64,000 nucleotides of DNA from Candidatus Cloacimonadota bacterium. Its GTDB lineage: Bacteria; Cloacimonadota; Cloacimonadia; Cloacimonadales; Cloacimonadaceae. Where the stretch lies: assembly GCA_020532085.1 (NCBI GenBank), contig JAJBAV010000001.1:176759-240758 (forward strand). Reading direction: 5' to 3'. Shown one piece after another: positions 1-8,456 of the stretch. Positions within the stretch are counted from its first letter, which is position 1, and each line of letters opens with the position of its first letter. Made by a program: the position numbers and the translations under genes. The notes below the pieces were generated by a model that had not been told where the DNA came from, ran no database searches, and was given only the letters and a program-made list of their open reading frames with translations.

Positions 1-280
1 AGGTTTGTGCCCCAAATGACTTGTGGACATCTTCGGCGGATGTAGTTCCCGTAAACACTGTTTCCGCACTATATCCCGATGCAGGAGTGTAACCAGTGTA
101 GGTCAGATTTTCAGTGCCTATCTGCCCGGGATTGCTTCCCGAACCGCTGTGCGCCGTCCAACCATAAGTAGTCAAGGTGTTCCCCGGTGTCCCGGTAAAG
201 TTTTCTTCGAACAGAAGATTTGCGCTCATTGACCCTACCAATAAGAGCAGGATCATGAAGATCAGATTTCTTTTAAGCAT
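1..280 (-). CDS. Secreted protein, N-terminal part only (gene leaves the window)
   Basis: The reading frame opens at an ATG at 280, six bases after AAGGAG, and stays open to the window edge, so the C-terminus is missing. An ATG six bases upstream (286) directly abuts the Shine-Dalgarno sequence and is less likely. Residues 1-20 (MLKRNLIFMILLLLVGSMSA) form a typical signal peptide. The mature start (LLFEENFTGTPGNTLTTYGW) and the following TAHSGSGSNPGQI resemble the opening of many FCB-group secreted proteins that end in a sorting domain. That family resemblance is from memory. The function is unknown and the remaining sequence lies outside the window. Confidence 0.7.
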   Translation of the reverse strand, partial: MLKRNLIFMILLLLVGSMSANLLFEENFTGTPGNTLTTYGWTAHSGSGSNPGQIGTENLTYTGYTPASGYSAETVFTGTTSAEDVHKSFGAQT

Positions 281-581
281 GTTCATCTCCTTGCTTAAGT
301 CATTAAAATCTAGTGTTGCCGGGGTCTCTGACCGGCAGCGTTGCAGATATTGAAACAAAATAACCAGGGATTTGGCGGGGCGGCGGCCCCTGGCCAAGCC
401 ATAACACAATATGAAAAAATGCGGTTGCGTCAACAAGCGGGGGCAGTTTCCCCCAATAGGCAAAATCTCACGGGCGCGGATATCCGTCAATGTATTTTTC
501 TTAAAGCTGACGCCAAAGCGCCGGGTTCCTGCGCGCAGGGGCGTAAGGCAATCGAACAGCCCGGCCGGAGTCAAAAACGGA

Positions 582-610
582 TTGACAGGGCGGGGGCTTT
601 GGATTATCGT
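582..610 (+). promoter_or_regulatory. Predicted sigma-70-type promoter of the M3 peptidase gene
   Basis: TTGACA at 582-587 is followed after 17 bases by TATCGT at 605-610, 35 bases before the peptidase start. The context GGATTATCGTG resembles the promoter candidates before the M6 gene and the ABC exporter. The rest of the 281-644 gap shows no gene that I can support. Confidence 0.45.
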
Positions 611-644
611 GTACGTAAATGACAATAATGAAAAGGACATCCAG

Positions 645-2744
645 ATGACACAATCCACCAATCCCCTGTTGAGGCCAAAAAGCGGGCACCGTTTGCAGGC
701 CATTCCCTTCGACGAGATCAAGACCGGGCACTTCATGCCGGCGATCGAGGAAACCCTGAACACCGCGCGGGCGGAGATCGAGGCGCTGAAGAGCAACCCC
801 GCCACGCCTGACTTTGAGAACACCATCCTGGCTTTGGAGCTAAGCGGCGAACAGCTGGACAGGGTGGCCGGGATCTATTTCAACCTGCTTTCCGCCGAAT
901 CCGACGCGGAGTTCAAGGCTTTGGCGCAGCAGATCTCACCGCTGCTGGCCCAGTTCAACAGCAGCATCGCCACCGACGAAGCGATCTTCGCGCGGGTGAA
1001 AAAGGTCTGGGAGCAAGAGGTGGAGGGACGCCCGAAACCTGAGCTGCCGAAGGATCTGGACGACCGCGAGGCGCTGAAGCGGGCGGAACGCTTTCGCCTG
1101 ACCGACCGGGCTTACAAAGGCTTCATCCGCGGCGGAGCGCTGCTGAACGAGGAAGACAAGCAAAAACTCACCGCCATCGCGATGGAATCTTCCAAACTGT
1201 CACCCCAATTTTCCGACAACGTGCTGAACGCCACCAACGCCTGGGAACTGCACGTCACCGCTCCCGCCGACGTGGAAGGCATGCCTGCCGGCGTGCTGGC
1301 CGGCGCGGCGCATCTGGCCAAGGTGAAAGGCAAGGAGGGCGGCTGGCTCTTCAACCTGCAGCCTTCCAGCATGGTGCCGCTGCTCACCTATTGCCAGAAC
1401 CGCGAACTGCGCCGCCAGAGCCAGACGGCCTATGCCTCGCGCGCTTTCAAAGACGATTTTGACAACCAGGAGCTGATCAAACGCAGCCTGGAACTGCGGC
1501 AACAGCGGGCAGACCTGCTGGGCTTCCCCACCCACGCGGACTATGTGCTCTCCGACCGCATGGCGGAATCCGTGCAGACCGCCACGGAGTTTTTGGAAAA
1601 GATCTACAGCGTGGCCTATCCCGCCGCCAAGCAAGAATACCAGGAAGTGGTGGATTTCGCCCGAGAGACAGATGGCATCACGGATTTTCAGCCCTGGGAC
1701 ATGAGCTACTATTCCAACAAGCTCAAGGAAGCCCGCTACGCCTACGATCCGGAGGAACTGCGCCCCTGGTTCAAGGTGGAAAACGTGCTGGCAGGCCTCT
1801 TCACGGTGGCCAGGCACATCTACGGCATCGAAGTGAAGCAGGTGACCGACATTCCCACCTGGCACAAGGATGTGACGACCTGGGAAGTTTATGACCGGGC
1901 CGGCGAGTTCATGGGCCTGATGTACATGGACCTCTTCCCGCGCGACACCAAGCGCGGCGGGGCCTGGCAGACCTCCTTCCAAGGACAGGGGCTGCACTCC
2001 GACGGCCTGCGCCGTCCGCACGTGGCCATCGTGGCCTCGCTGACCCCCTCCACGGCAGACCAACCCTCGCTGCTGCGCCTGGACGAAGCGCGCACCGTTT
2101 TCCATGAATTTGGCCACGCGCTGCACAGCCTGCTGGCGGACGGCCATTACCAGGGCCTTTCCGGCACCAGCGTGCTCTGGGACTTTGTGGAACTCCCCAG
2201 CCAGATCATGGAAAACTGGCTGCTGGAGGAAGAAGCGCTGAACCTCTTCGCCAAGCACCATGAAACCGGGGAAGCACTGCCCAAGGAACTGCTGGACAAG
2301 GTGATCGCCGCCAAGAACTTCCAGGCGGGCCTGGCCAATATCAACCAGCTGCGCTACGCCATGCTGGACCTGGCCTGGCACACCACCCATCCCAGCAAGA
2401 TCACGGACGTGGACGCCTTTGAGAAACAGGCCACCGCGCGCTTCCAGATCGTGCCTCCGATCGAGGGGGCAAACATCTCCTGCGCCTTCGCGCACATCTT
2501 TGCCGGAGGCTATTCCGCCGGCTACTATTCCTATAAATGGGCTGAAGCGCTGGAAGCCGACGCCTGGAGCCTCTTCCAGGAAAAAGGCATCTTCAACCCC
2601 GAGGTGAGCGAGGCCTTCCACAAATACATCCTGGCCCGCGGCAACGCCTTCCACCCCATGGACCTCTTTGTGGCCTTCCGGGGACGCAAACCGGACCCCG
2701 ATGCCCTGCTGAGGCGCGACGGACTGATCCCCACTCCAGCCTGA
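645..2744 (+). CDS. M3 family zinc oligopeptidase (Dcp/oligopeptidase A type)
   Basis: This 699-residue protein is a thimet-oligopeptidase-clan zinc metallopeptidase expected to cut short peptides in the cytoplasm or periplasm. The zinc-binding HEFGH is at residues 487-491 and is followed by LSGTSVLWDFVELPSQIMENW, the conserved M3 block containing the third ligand region. The C-terminal GGYSAGYYSYKWAEALEADAW block is also diagnostic. Length matches the Dcp and OpdA families (about 680). No signal peptide is seen. The frame is open further upstream, but the ATG at 645 follows AAAAGGA at a spacing of 8 and begins the family homology. The motif after HEFGH mixes Dcp and OpdA features, so I do not choose between dipeptidyl carboxypeptidase and oligopeptidase A. 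The gene is monocistronic, with its own promoter and terminator. Confidence 0.95.
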   Translation: MTQSTNPLLRPKSGHRLQAIPFDEIKTGHFMPAIEETLNTARAEIEALKSNPATPDFENTILALELSGEQLDRVAGIYFNLLSAESDAEFKALAQQISPLLAQFNSSIATDEAIFARVKKVWEQEVEGRPKPELPKDLDDREALKRAERFRLTDRAYKGFIRGGALLNEEDKQKLTAIAMESSKLSPQFSDNVLNATNAWELHVTAPADVEGMPAGVLAGAAHLAKVKGKEGGWLFNLQPSSMVPLLTYCQNRELRRQSQTAYASRAFKDDFDNQELIKRSLELRQQRADLLGFPTHADYVLSDRMAESVQTATEFLEKIYSVAYPAAKQEYQEVVDFARETDGITDFQPWDMSYYSNKLKEARYAYDPEELRPWFKVENVLAGLFTVARHIYGIEVKQVTDIPTWHKDVTTWEVYDRAGEFMGLMYMDLFPRDTKRGGAWQTSFQGQGLHSDGLRRPHVAIVASLTPSTADQPSLLRLDEARTVFHEFGHALHSLLADGHYQGLSGTSVLWDFVELPSQIMENWLLEEEALNLFAKHHETGEALPKELLDKVIAAKNFQAGLANINQLRYAMLDLAWHTTHPSKITDVDAFEKQATARFQIVPPIEGANISCAFAHIFAGGYSAGYYSYKWAEALEADAWSLFQEKGIFNPEVSEAFHKYILARGNAFHPMDLFVAFRGRKPDPDALLRRDGLIPTPA

Positions 2745-2764
2745 GCCCCTGCCAGTCAGTGATG

Positions 2765-2793
2765 AAACGCCGGTGATTTCGCCGGCGTTTTTT
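2765..2793 (+). terminator. Rho-independent terminator of the M3 peptidase gene
   Basis: A 9-bp perfect stem (AAACGCCGG with CCGGCGTTT) closes an 8-base loop and runs into a T6 tract, 21 bases after the stop codon. Confidence 0.9.
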
Positions 2794-2859
2794 CTTGGCG
2801 GCCGGAGAGACAGTTTATCAATTCAATCAATTGGCCCTCTTTCAAACCAAGTGGGTGCA

Positions 2860-2958
2860 GCCCGTGAGGGCGACAGAATGATAGCGAGGGTGTGGAGTGA
2901 GCGCAGCAAACGAAACCCCTCGTAACGCGACAGAACGATGATCAATGAGAATTGCCAC
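2860..2958 (+). repeat. Dispersed intergenic repeat, single diverged copy
   Basis: This stretch carries GGGCGACAGAATGATAGCGA, then GAGGGTGTGGAGTGAGCGCA, then ACCCCTCGTAACGCG and finally CAGAACGATGATCAATGAGA before AATTGCCACC. The same ordered blocks occur in the tandem array at 19741-20098, including its terminal GATGATTAATGAAAATTGCC, so both loci belong to one repeat family. It lies in the 348-bp gap between the M3 gene and the pilus operon end, which holds no supportable gene. Confidence 0.75.
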
Positions 2959-3043
2959 CCCCGGCCCGGAGACCAAAACCGGCTGCAGGACATGAGCATG
3001 ACGCGGATCAAACTGGCGAAGAGGAGAGCGAAGTTTGGCAAAC

Positions 3044-3066
3044 AAAAAAGCCGGGGAGTACCCGGC
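3044..3066 (-). terminator. Rho-independent terminator of the type IV pilus operon
   Basis: Read on the minus strand, GCCGGG-TACTC-CCCGGC forms a 6-bp GC stem followed by TTTTTT, 27 bases after the pilC stop codon. Confidence 0.85.
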
Positions 3067-3092
3067 CTTGCAAGACATTTTGGTTGAATGGA

Positions 3093-4346
3093 TTATTTGA
3101 TGCCTTGGGTCATCGCTTCGCCGAGGCTGAAGATGGGCAGGTAGATCACCACGATAATGCTGCCGACCACGGCGGCCATGATGATGATGAGGATGGGCTC
3201 GATGAGCGAAGTGAGGCGCTCGATCACGGCGTCCACCAGCTTTTCGTAGAACTGGGCGGCCTTGCCGAGCAGCTTGTCCATGTCGCCGGTTTCCTCACCG
3301 GTGCCGATCATCTGCAGCAGGGTGGGGGGAAAGAGCCCGGTGCGACGAAAGGCGTTGGCCACGCCGTAGCCTTCCTTCACCATCACCCGGGCGCGGCGGA
3401 TGCCGCCTTCGATCACGGCGTTCTGCACCACGTTTTCGGTGAGTTCCATGGTATCCATGATGGGCACTCCGGCGGCCATGAGGATGGAGAAGGTGCGCGA
3501 GAATTTGCTCATGATGGAGTTTACGGTAACTCCGCCGAAGACCGGCAGTTTCAGCTTGATGCTGTCCCAAACGTAGCGGCCCTTGTCGGTGAGGTTGATC
3601 ACCCACAGGGACACGATCACGCCGAGCACGGCGAGGATGGCCAGAAACACGTTGTTGGTGATGAAATTGCTGATGGCGATGGCGATCTGGGTGGGCACGG
3701 GCAGCTCGGCGTCGAAGCCCTCATAGACTTCAGCGAACATGGGCACCACGTAGTAGAACAGGAACCAGACCACGATGGCCAGGAAGATGAGGATGAAGAT
3801 GGGATAAGCCATGGCGGAGCGCACTTTGCGGCGGGTGTCTTCGATCTTTTCCAGATAATCTGAAAGCTCATCCAGAATGGTATGCAAGGTACCGGAAACC
3901 TCGCCGGCCTTGACCAGCGCCACATAGAGGGGGTTGAACACGCCGGGATGCTGTTCCATGGATTCGGAGAGCGAATAACCTTTGCGGATATCGTCGGAAA
4001 GGCGCCGCAATACCTTGGCGAATTTGGCGTTCTTTTCAGCCTTTTCCAGATCGGTGATGGATTTCTCGATGGTGAGGCCGGCGGAGAACATGGTGGAGAG
4101 CTGGCGGGTGAAGAAGACCAGGGTTTTGAGGGAAACTCCCGTGCGCCATTTGTAGATGGAGAGCATGATCTTGTCGGAGAGGGACATCTTGCCCTTGAAA
4201 GCGCCTTCGGAGGCGGCTTTCACCGAGATGATGGTGCTGCCTTCCTTGGCCAGTTTGTCCACGGCCTGGTCCAGGGAATCGGCTTTAAGGATACCCTCGA
4301 CCCTGGCGCCCTTGGCGTCCTTGATGATATAGGCAAAATTCGGCAT
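3093..4346 (-). CDS. pilC: Type IV pilus inner-membrane platform protein PilC (GspF family)
   Basis: PilC/GspF is the polytopic inner-membrane core on which the PilB and PilT motors act. The 417-residue length is normal. Two GspF repeats are visible: the first with FFTRQLSTMFSAGLTIEKSI near residues 78-97 and its hydrophobic pair around 180-250, the second with SKFSRTFSILMAAGVPIMDT near 285-304. The C-terminal GTGEETGDMDKLL and the membrane segment IEPILIIIMAAVVGSIIVVI are classic. It is the last gene of the pilus operon, starting 18 bases after pilB and followed by a terminator. Being adjacent to pilB rather than next to the prepilin genes is normal for such clusters. Confidence 0.96.
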   Translation of the reverse strand: MPNFAYIIKDAKGARVEGILKADSLDQAVDKLAKEGSTIISVKAASEGAFKGKMSLSDKIMLSIYKWRTGVSLKTLVFFTRQLSTMFSAGLTIEKSITDLEKAEKNAKFAKVLRRLSDDIRKGYSLSESMEQHPGVFNPLYVALVKAGEVSGTLHTILDELSDYLEKIEDTRRKVRSAMAYPIFILIFLAIVVWFLFYYVVPMFAEVYEGFDAELPVPTQIAIAISNFITNNVFLAILAVLGVIVSLWVINLTDKGRYVWDSIKLKLPVFGGVTVNSIMSKFSRTFSILMAAGVPIMDTMELTENVVQNAVIEGGIRRARVMVKEGYGVANAFRRTGLFPPTLLQMIGTGEETGDMDKLLGKAAQFYEKLVDAVIERLTSLIEPILIIIMAAVVGSIIVVIYLPIFSLGEAMTQGIK

Positions 4347-4364
4347 TGGCTGAACCTTTCGAAA

Positions 4365-6074
4365 TTAGTCCACGATGGTCATCTTGATGACTTCGCGGAT
4401 GGTTGTGACACCTTTGACCATCTTGGCCATGGCGGCATCGTGCAGAGTGCGCATGCCGGCGCGGAGGGCGGCATCGCGAACCAGGTCCTGGTTGCCGCCG
4501 TCATAGATGATGCTGCGGATCTCAGGGTTGACCGTAAGCAGCTCGAAAATGCCGGTGCGGCCGGAGAAACCGGTATTGTCGCAGTGCACGCAGCCGCGGC
4601 CTATCTTGAAGTTGATCTTGGCCGCTTCCTCGGGGGTGAGGCCGCAATCGCTGATCTCCTGCTCGGTGGGTTTGTAGTCCGTAACGCAGTAGGAGCAGAT
4701 CTTGCGCACAAGACGCTGGGCCATCACCAGGCTGAGCGAGGACCCCACCAGGTAGGGCTTGATGCCGATGTCGATGAGACGGGTGACGGTGGAGGCGGCG
4801 TCGTTGGCGTGCAGGGTGGAAAAAACCAGATGGCCGGTGAGGGAAAACTTGATGGCGATGTCGGCGGTTTCCTCGTCGCGGATCTCACCGATGAGCACGA
4901 TATCCGGGTCCTGGCGCAGCACGGAGCGGAGGGCGGAACCGAAGGTGAGGCCGATCTGTTCCTTGGTCTCGATCTGGGTGATGCCTTCCAGGCGATATTC
5001 CACCGGGTCTTCCACGGTGATGATGTTGGTTTCCACATCCTCGATCTCCTTGAGGGCGGCGTGGAGCGAGGTGGATTTGCCGCTGCCGGTGGGGCCGGAA
5101 ACGATGATGATCCCGTAAGGGCGGCGGATGATGCGGGTGAAGATGTCCATGTCTTCCTGTTCGAAACCGAGGGTGCCCAGCTTGAAGCCGAACTCACCCT
5201 TGTCCAGAAGACGCATCACCACCTTTTCGCCCAGCACGGTGGGAGTGATGGATACACGCACGTCCACGCTCTTGAGCGAGGTTTTAAGGGCGATGTGGCC
5301 ATCCTGGGGCAGGCGGCGTTCCGCTATGTTCAGCTTGGACATCACTTTCACCAGCGAGATCAGGCCCGGGTGCATGCCGATGGGCGGGGTCATCACTTCG
5401 CGCAGGGCTCCGTCCACACGGTAGCGCACGCGGGTGTTTTTCACCAGGGGCTCGATGTGGATGTCGGTGGCGTTGGACTTGATCGCTTCGTTGATGATGA
5501 GGTTCAAAAGTTTTACGATGGGGGCGTCGGCTTCTCCGGAAGCGGAGGCGATGGTGATCTCGTTCTCGTCGTCGTCCATGGCCACAAAATCGAAGCCGCC
5601 CACGGCGTCCTCCACCTCGGAGGTGGTGCGGATGCTCTTATAGTGCTTTTCGATGGTATCGTGCAGCGCGGTTTCTGAGATCAGCTTGGGCTTCACGTTT
5701 TTGCCCAGGATCTTCTTGAGGCTGTCCAACACGGTGAGGTCATCGGGATCGGCCATGGCCACAACCACACCGTCGGCGTCCTCACGCAGGGCGATCACGC
5801 GGTTTTGGTTGGCGTAGGGTTCCGGGATCATTCTGACCACGTCGAGGTCCAGGTCCATCAGTTCATTTTCCCTGGCGATCTCGTAGCCAAGCTGCATGTT
5901 CAGCACGGAAAGCAGCTGGGACTCGGTGATGTGGCCAAGCTTGATCATGGTCTCACCGATCTTGAGGCCGAAATTGGTCTGCTTGATGAGAGCTTCTTTG
6001 ACCTGATCCTCGGTGGCGTGGCCTTCGTGGACCACGATCTCGCCGAAGCGGGCAAACTGCGGGTTATATGTCAT
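4365..6074 (-). CDS. pilB: Type IV pilus assembly ATPase PilB (GspE family)
   Basis: This cytoplasmic AAA-like hexameric ATPase powers pilus extension (569 residues). The N-terminal MshEN-type domain spans about residues 1-150. The Walker A motif GPTGSGKST is at 327-335, and the GEIRDEETADIA region near 396-408 and the His-box region FSTLHANDAAST near 418-429 are present. Two zinc-knuckle pairs, C460/C463 and C495/C498, distinguish PilB/GspE from PilT. The start ATG follows GGAAG. The gene is downstream of the Ig lipoprotein gene across a 112-bp gap that contains a strong hairpin. Confidence 0.97.
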   Translation of the reverse strand: MTYNPQFARFGEIVVHEGHATEDQVKEALIKQTNFGLKIGETMIKLGHITESQLLSVLNMQLGYEIARENELMDLDLDVVRMIPEPYANQNRVIALREDADGVVVAMADPDDLTVLDSLKKILGKNVKPKLISETALHDTIEKHYKSIRTTSEVEDAVGGFDFVAMDDDENEITIASASGEADAPIVKLLNLIINEAIKSNATDIHIEPLVKNTRVRYRVDGALREVMTPPIGMHPGLISLVKVMSKLNIAERRLPQDGHIALKTSLKSVDVRVSITPTVLGEKVVMRLLDKGEFGFKLGTLGFEQEDMDIFTRIIRRPYGIIIVSGPTGSGKSTSLHAALKEIEDVETNIITVEDPVEYRLEGITQIETKEQIGLTFGSALRSVLRQDPDIVLIGEIRDEETADIAIKFSLTGHLVFSTLHANDAASTVTRLIDIGIKPYLVGSSLSLVMAQRLVRKICSYCVTDYKPTEQEISDCGLTPEEAAKINFKIGRGCVHCDNTGFSGRTGIFELLTVNPEIRSIIYDGGNQDLVRDAALRAGMRTLHDAAMAKMVKGVTTIREVIKMTIVD

Positions 6075-6144
6075 TTAAATCTTCCTTATGGTGTATTCGA
6101 ACCGGTTTGGCAGCCTTTGGCGCTATCTTTTTGAAGCCCGGACG

Positions 6145-6170
6145 GCGGAGACGGCCGGGGCCGCCTCCGC
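6145..6170 (-). other. Strong intercistronic hairpin between the Ig lipoprotein gene and pilB
   Basis: GCGGAG-GCGGCC and its complement form a 12-bp stem with one mismatch and a two-base loop. On the minus strand no T tract follows, so it does not look like a standard terminator. It may mark an mRNA processing or stability site that sets different levels for the two halves of the operon; that is inference. Confidence 0.5.
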
Positions 6171-6186
6171 ACAAAGGGCCAAGTAT

Positions 6187-8445
6187 TTAGAACGGGGGAT
6201 TGGGCGTCCAGTAGCGGTAGAGCGCGACGTTCGTTTCCGCCGTTACGTTGGTGCCCAGGATGCGGCCGATGATGATGCCGCTGGTCTGGCCGGGGGTTTG
6301 GGTCATGGGATCGCCGGCGGGACACTCCAGCCGGTGATAGCGGATCTGTCCCCAGGCCCAGCCGGCGTATTCGCCGGTGCCGTAACTCCCGTCGTCGGTA
6401 ATGATCTTCCAATTGGGATCAGCCGGGTAGTTGTTGTTGAATCCCGGTATGGACACAAACTGCCCCTTGGTGCAGAGCAGCATGATGGACGCATTGCCCA
6501 CAGGCGCTCCCTGTCCATCGGTGAGCACGGCGTAGATATCAGCGGATTTCCAGTCGGGCGCGGTGTCGCCAAAGATCAGCGAGGCAGGCACGGCCTGAAT
6601 CTCGAAGCGGGGATCGTTGAGCGGCAGCTGCACGGTGGCATAGCCGTCCACGCCTTCACCCTGCATGGCGCCGGTGCTGGCCCGGATGGTGATCCAGTCG
6701 TAGGTGTAGATGCCCGAGTAGGTGATGGTGGTGAAAGCCACTCCGGCCAAGGAGTCTTCATCCACGCTCACATTGCCCGTGTAGGCGTTGGCGCCTATCT
6801 GGCAGTTGGTAATGTTGTTGATGAGCTCAAAGAACACCGAAGTGTTGTTCCCGACCGAGTTGCCGTAAACATCTTTGACCACGGCCTGGGCAATGACGCG
6901 CCAGAGCCCGCCGCCCATGTTTTCACCCGTATTGAAGAGGCCGATGGAGGGGATCACCTCTGCCGGCGGCCCGGCCTGGATGAGGATGTTGGCCTTGGTG
7001 GCGCGCACCCATCTGCCGCTGCCGGAGGTGCAGGAAGCCCTGATGATCAGGATCCCTGATTGAGTGCCGCTGTTTACCGAGATCTGGGCTTCGCCTCCGG
7101 TGGATACCACCAGCACGCTGTCCCCCACGGGATAGTTATTCAGGTTGGCCCCTTCGGGAGGCGTGGTGTTCATGATGCGGAAATACACGTCCTGCGGAGA
7201 ATCGATCAGGTTGCCGTTGATGTCTTTCAGCTTCACCCTGAGGATGGCTGACTCGTCGCCGCCGGTGTTGGCAACATCGAGCTCGATCTGGTTTTCCTGG
7301 GTGAAGGAGATGGAGTGGATGTCGTCGGAAGTTACGTTGAAGATCAGCTGGGTTTGCAGGGTGTCGTTGTTGGCAAAGGCCTTGATGGTGGCCGCGCCGG
7401 CCGTGAGGCCAGGCGTAAAGCGCACCTGGGCTTCACCCATGGTGTCGGTGTTGATGGTAACGGACTGGGTGGTGTTGACAAAGGTGCCCAGGTCCGTTTC
7501 AAAGCGCACCGGCTTGATCTGGCAGGGGTTGCCGTGGGGATCGTTCAGGGTGGCGCGCATGAAGATGTGGTTGGGGCTGGCCACGAAGCTGGTGTCTGCT
7601 TCGATCAGCTCGCCATCCACCTCCACAAAGGACTGCAGCCCAATCGTGAAGGGACTTCCGGGCCTGATCAGCACTTCCCGGGTGCTGCTCACATTGCCTA
7701 TGGTTGCCGTTACGAAGGCATTATCCACTCCCGGTGTGGTGGTGGCCACCGCCCCGGCATTGTATTTCATGTAGGCGCGGCCATTAATTGTTTTTCCCAC
7801 CATTGAAACTCCAAGCACGTTGCCGGCGTCGTCCACGAACCTGCCCATGGTACAGGAAAATGTGATCAGGGTGTTGTCCGGGACAGGATTGCCCAAAACG
7901 TTCATCGCCATGGCGTTGATCTCGGTGGTCTGCATCACGTTCATGGGGTAGGGATTGGCCTGAGAAAGGAAGTTCAGGGTGACACTCTCGACCTGGGGCA
8001 CTTCGTCGATGAAGACCTGCACTTCGGCAGTATCGGCGGCGGCGAGCACATTGGTGTCGGTGTCGGAATAGTTACGCACCACGGCCGTTATGGTGGCCAG
8101 GCCGTTTTCTCCATCATCCCAGAAGGTGGTGGTCGCCACGCCGCTGCTGTCGGTGGAAACCGCGGCCAGGATGCGTCCCCGGTCCGTGCGGAAATTCACG
8201 ATCTGCGAGGGCACGCCGAAACCTTCCCCGTTTTTCACGGTTACGCTGACGTCGGAATAGGTGATGTTGTTGTCGGCATAAATGGTATCCGGGGAGGCCG
8301 AGATCTTGGTGATGACCCTCATTTCATTGGGATCGGTGGAAGGGCCACCGGTGGGCGGCGGCAAGCGCCGGTCGCAGGATGAGAAAACCGCCAGTGCAAT
8401 CACCAGCAGGGTTAAAAGGGGTAAAAGGTTTTTAAACTTCTTCAT
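6187..8445 (-). CDS. Large Ig-like (Big-1/invasin-type) lipoprotein in the pilus operon
   Basis: A 752-residue protein begins with a type II signal peptide ending in AVFSSC (Cys24 would be lipidated), then a Pro/Gly-rich linker. The rest is a series of beta-rich repeats of Big-1/invasin style: recurring patterns such as TDSSGVATTTFWDDGENGLA, TDTMGEAQVRFTPGLTAGAA and VKDVYGNSVGNNTSVFFELI, about 5-7 modules. Such modules commonly form rod-like surface or periplasmic structures. It lies 11 bases after pilQ and before pilB, so it is inside the pilus operon. A pilotin-like, secretin-associated or surface adhesin role is inference. No named family member is recognised. Confidence 0.8.
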   Translation of the reverse strand: MKKFKNLLPLLTLLVIALAVFSSCDRRLPPPTGGPSTDPNEMRVITKISASPDTIYADNNITYSDVSVTVKNGEGFGVPSQIVNFRTDRGRILAAVSTDSSGVATTTFWDDGENGLATITAVVRNYSDTDTNVLAAADTAEVQVFIDEVPQVESVTLNFLSQANPYPMNVMQTTEINAMAMNVLGNPVPDNTLITFSCTMGRFVDDAGNVLGVSMVGKTINGRAYMKYNAGAVATTTPGVDNAFVTATIGNVSSTREVLIRPGSPFTIGLQSFVEVDGELIEADTSFVASPNHIFMRATLNDPHGNPCQIKPVRFETDLGTFVNTTQSVTINTDTMGEAQVRFTPGLTAGAATIKAFANNDTLQTQLIFNVTSDDIHSISFTQENQIELDVANTGGDESAILRVKLKDINGNLIDSPQDVYFRIMNTTPPEGANLNNYPVGDSVLVVSTGGEAQISVNSGTQSGILIIRASCTSGSGRWVRATKANILIQAGPPAEVIPSIGLFNTGENMGGGLWRVIAQAVVKDVYGNSVGNNTSVFFELINNITNCQIGANAYTGNVSVDEDSLAGVAFTTITYSGIYTYDWITIRASTGAMQGEGVDGYATVQLPLNDPRFEIQAVPASLIFGDTAPDWKSADIYAVLTDGQGAPVGNASIMLLCTKGQFVSIPGFNNNYPADPNWKIITDDGSYGTGEYAGWAWGQIRYHRLECPAGDPMTQTPGQTSGIIIGRILGTNVTAETNVALYRYWTPNPPF

Positions 8446-8456
8446 GGTATCTCCCC

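Noticed and set aside
1200..2654. 484-codon open frame antisense to the M3 peptidase
   Set aside because: No domain or ribosome site; the opposite strand encodes the intact M3 motifs.
2952..3863. Long plus-strand open frame across the pilC region
   Set aside because: It is antisense to pilC, His/Asp/Gly-rich, and reflects the codon pattern of the real gene.
3882..5678. 598-codon open frame antisense to pilB
   Set aside because: Low-complexity product with no domains; a shadow of pilB in GC-rich DNA.
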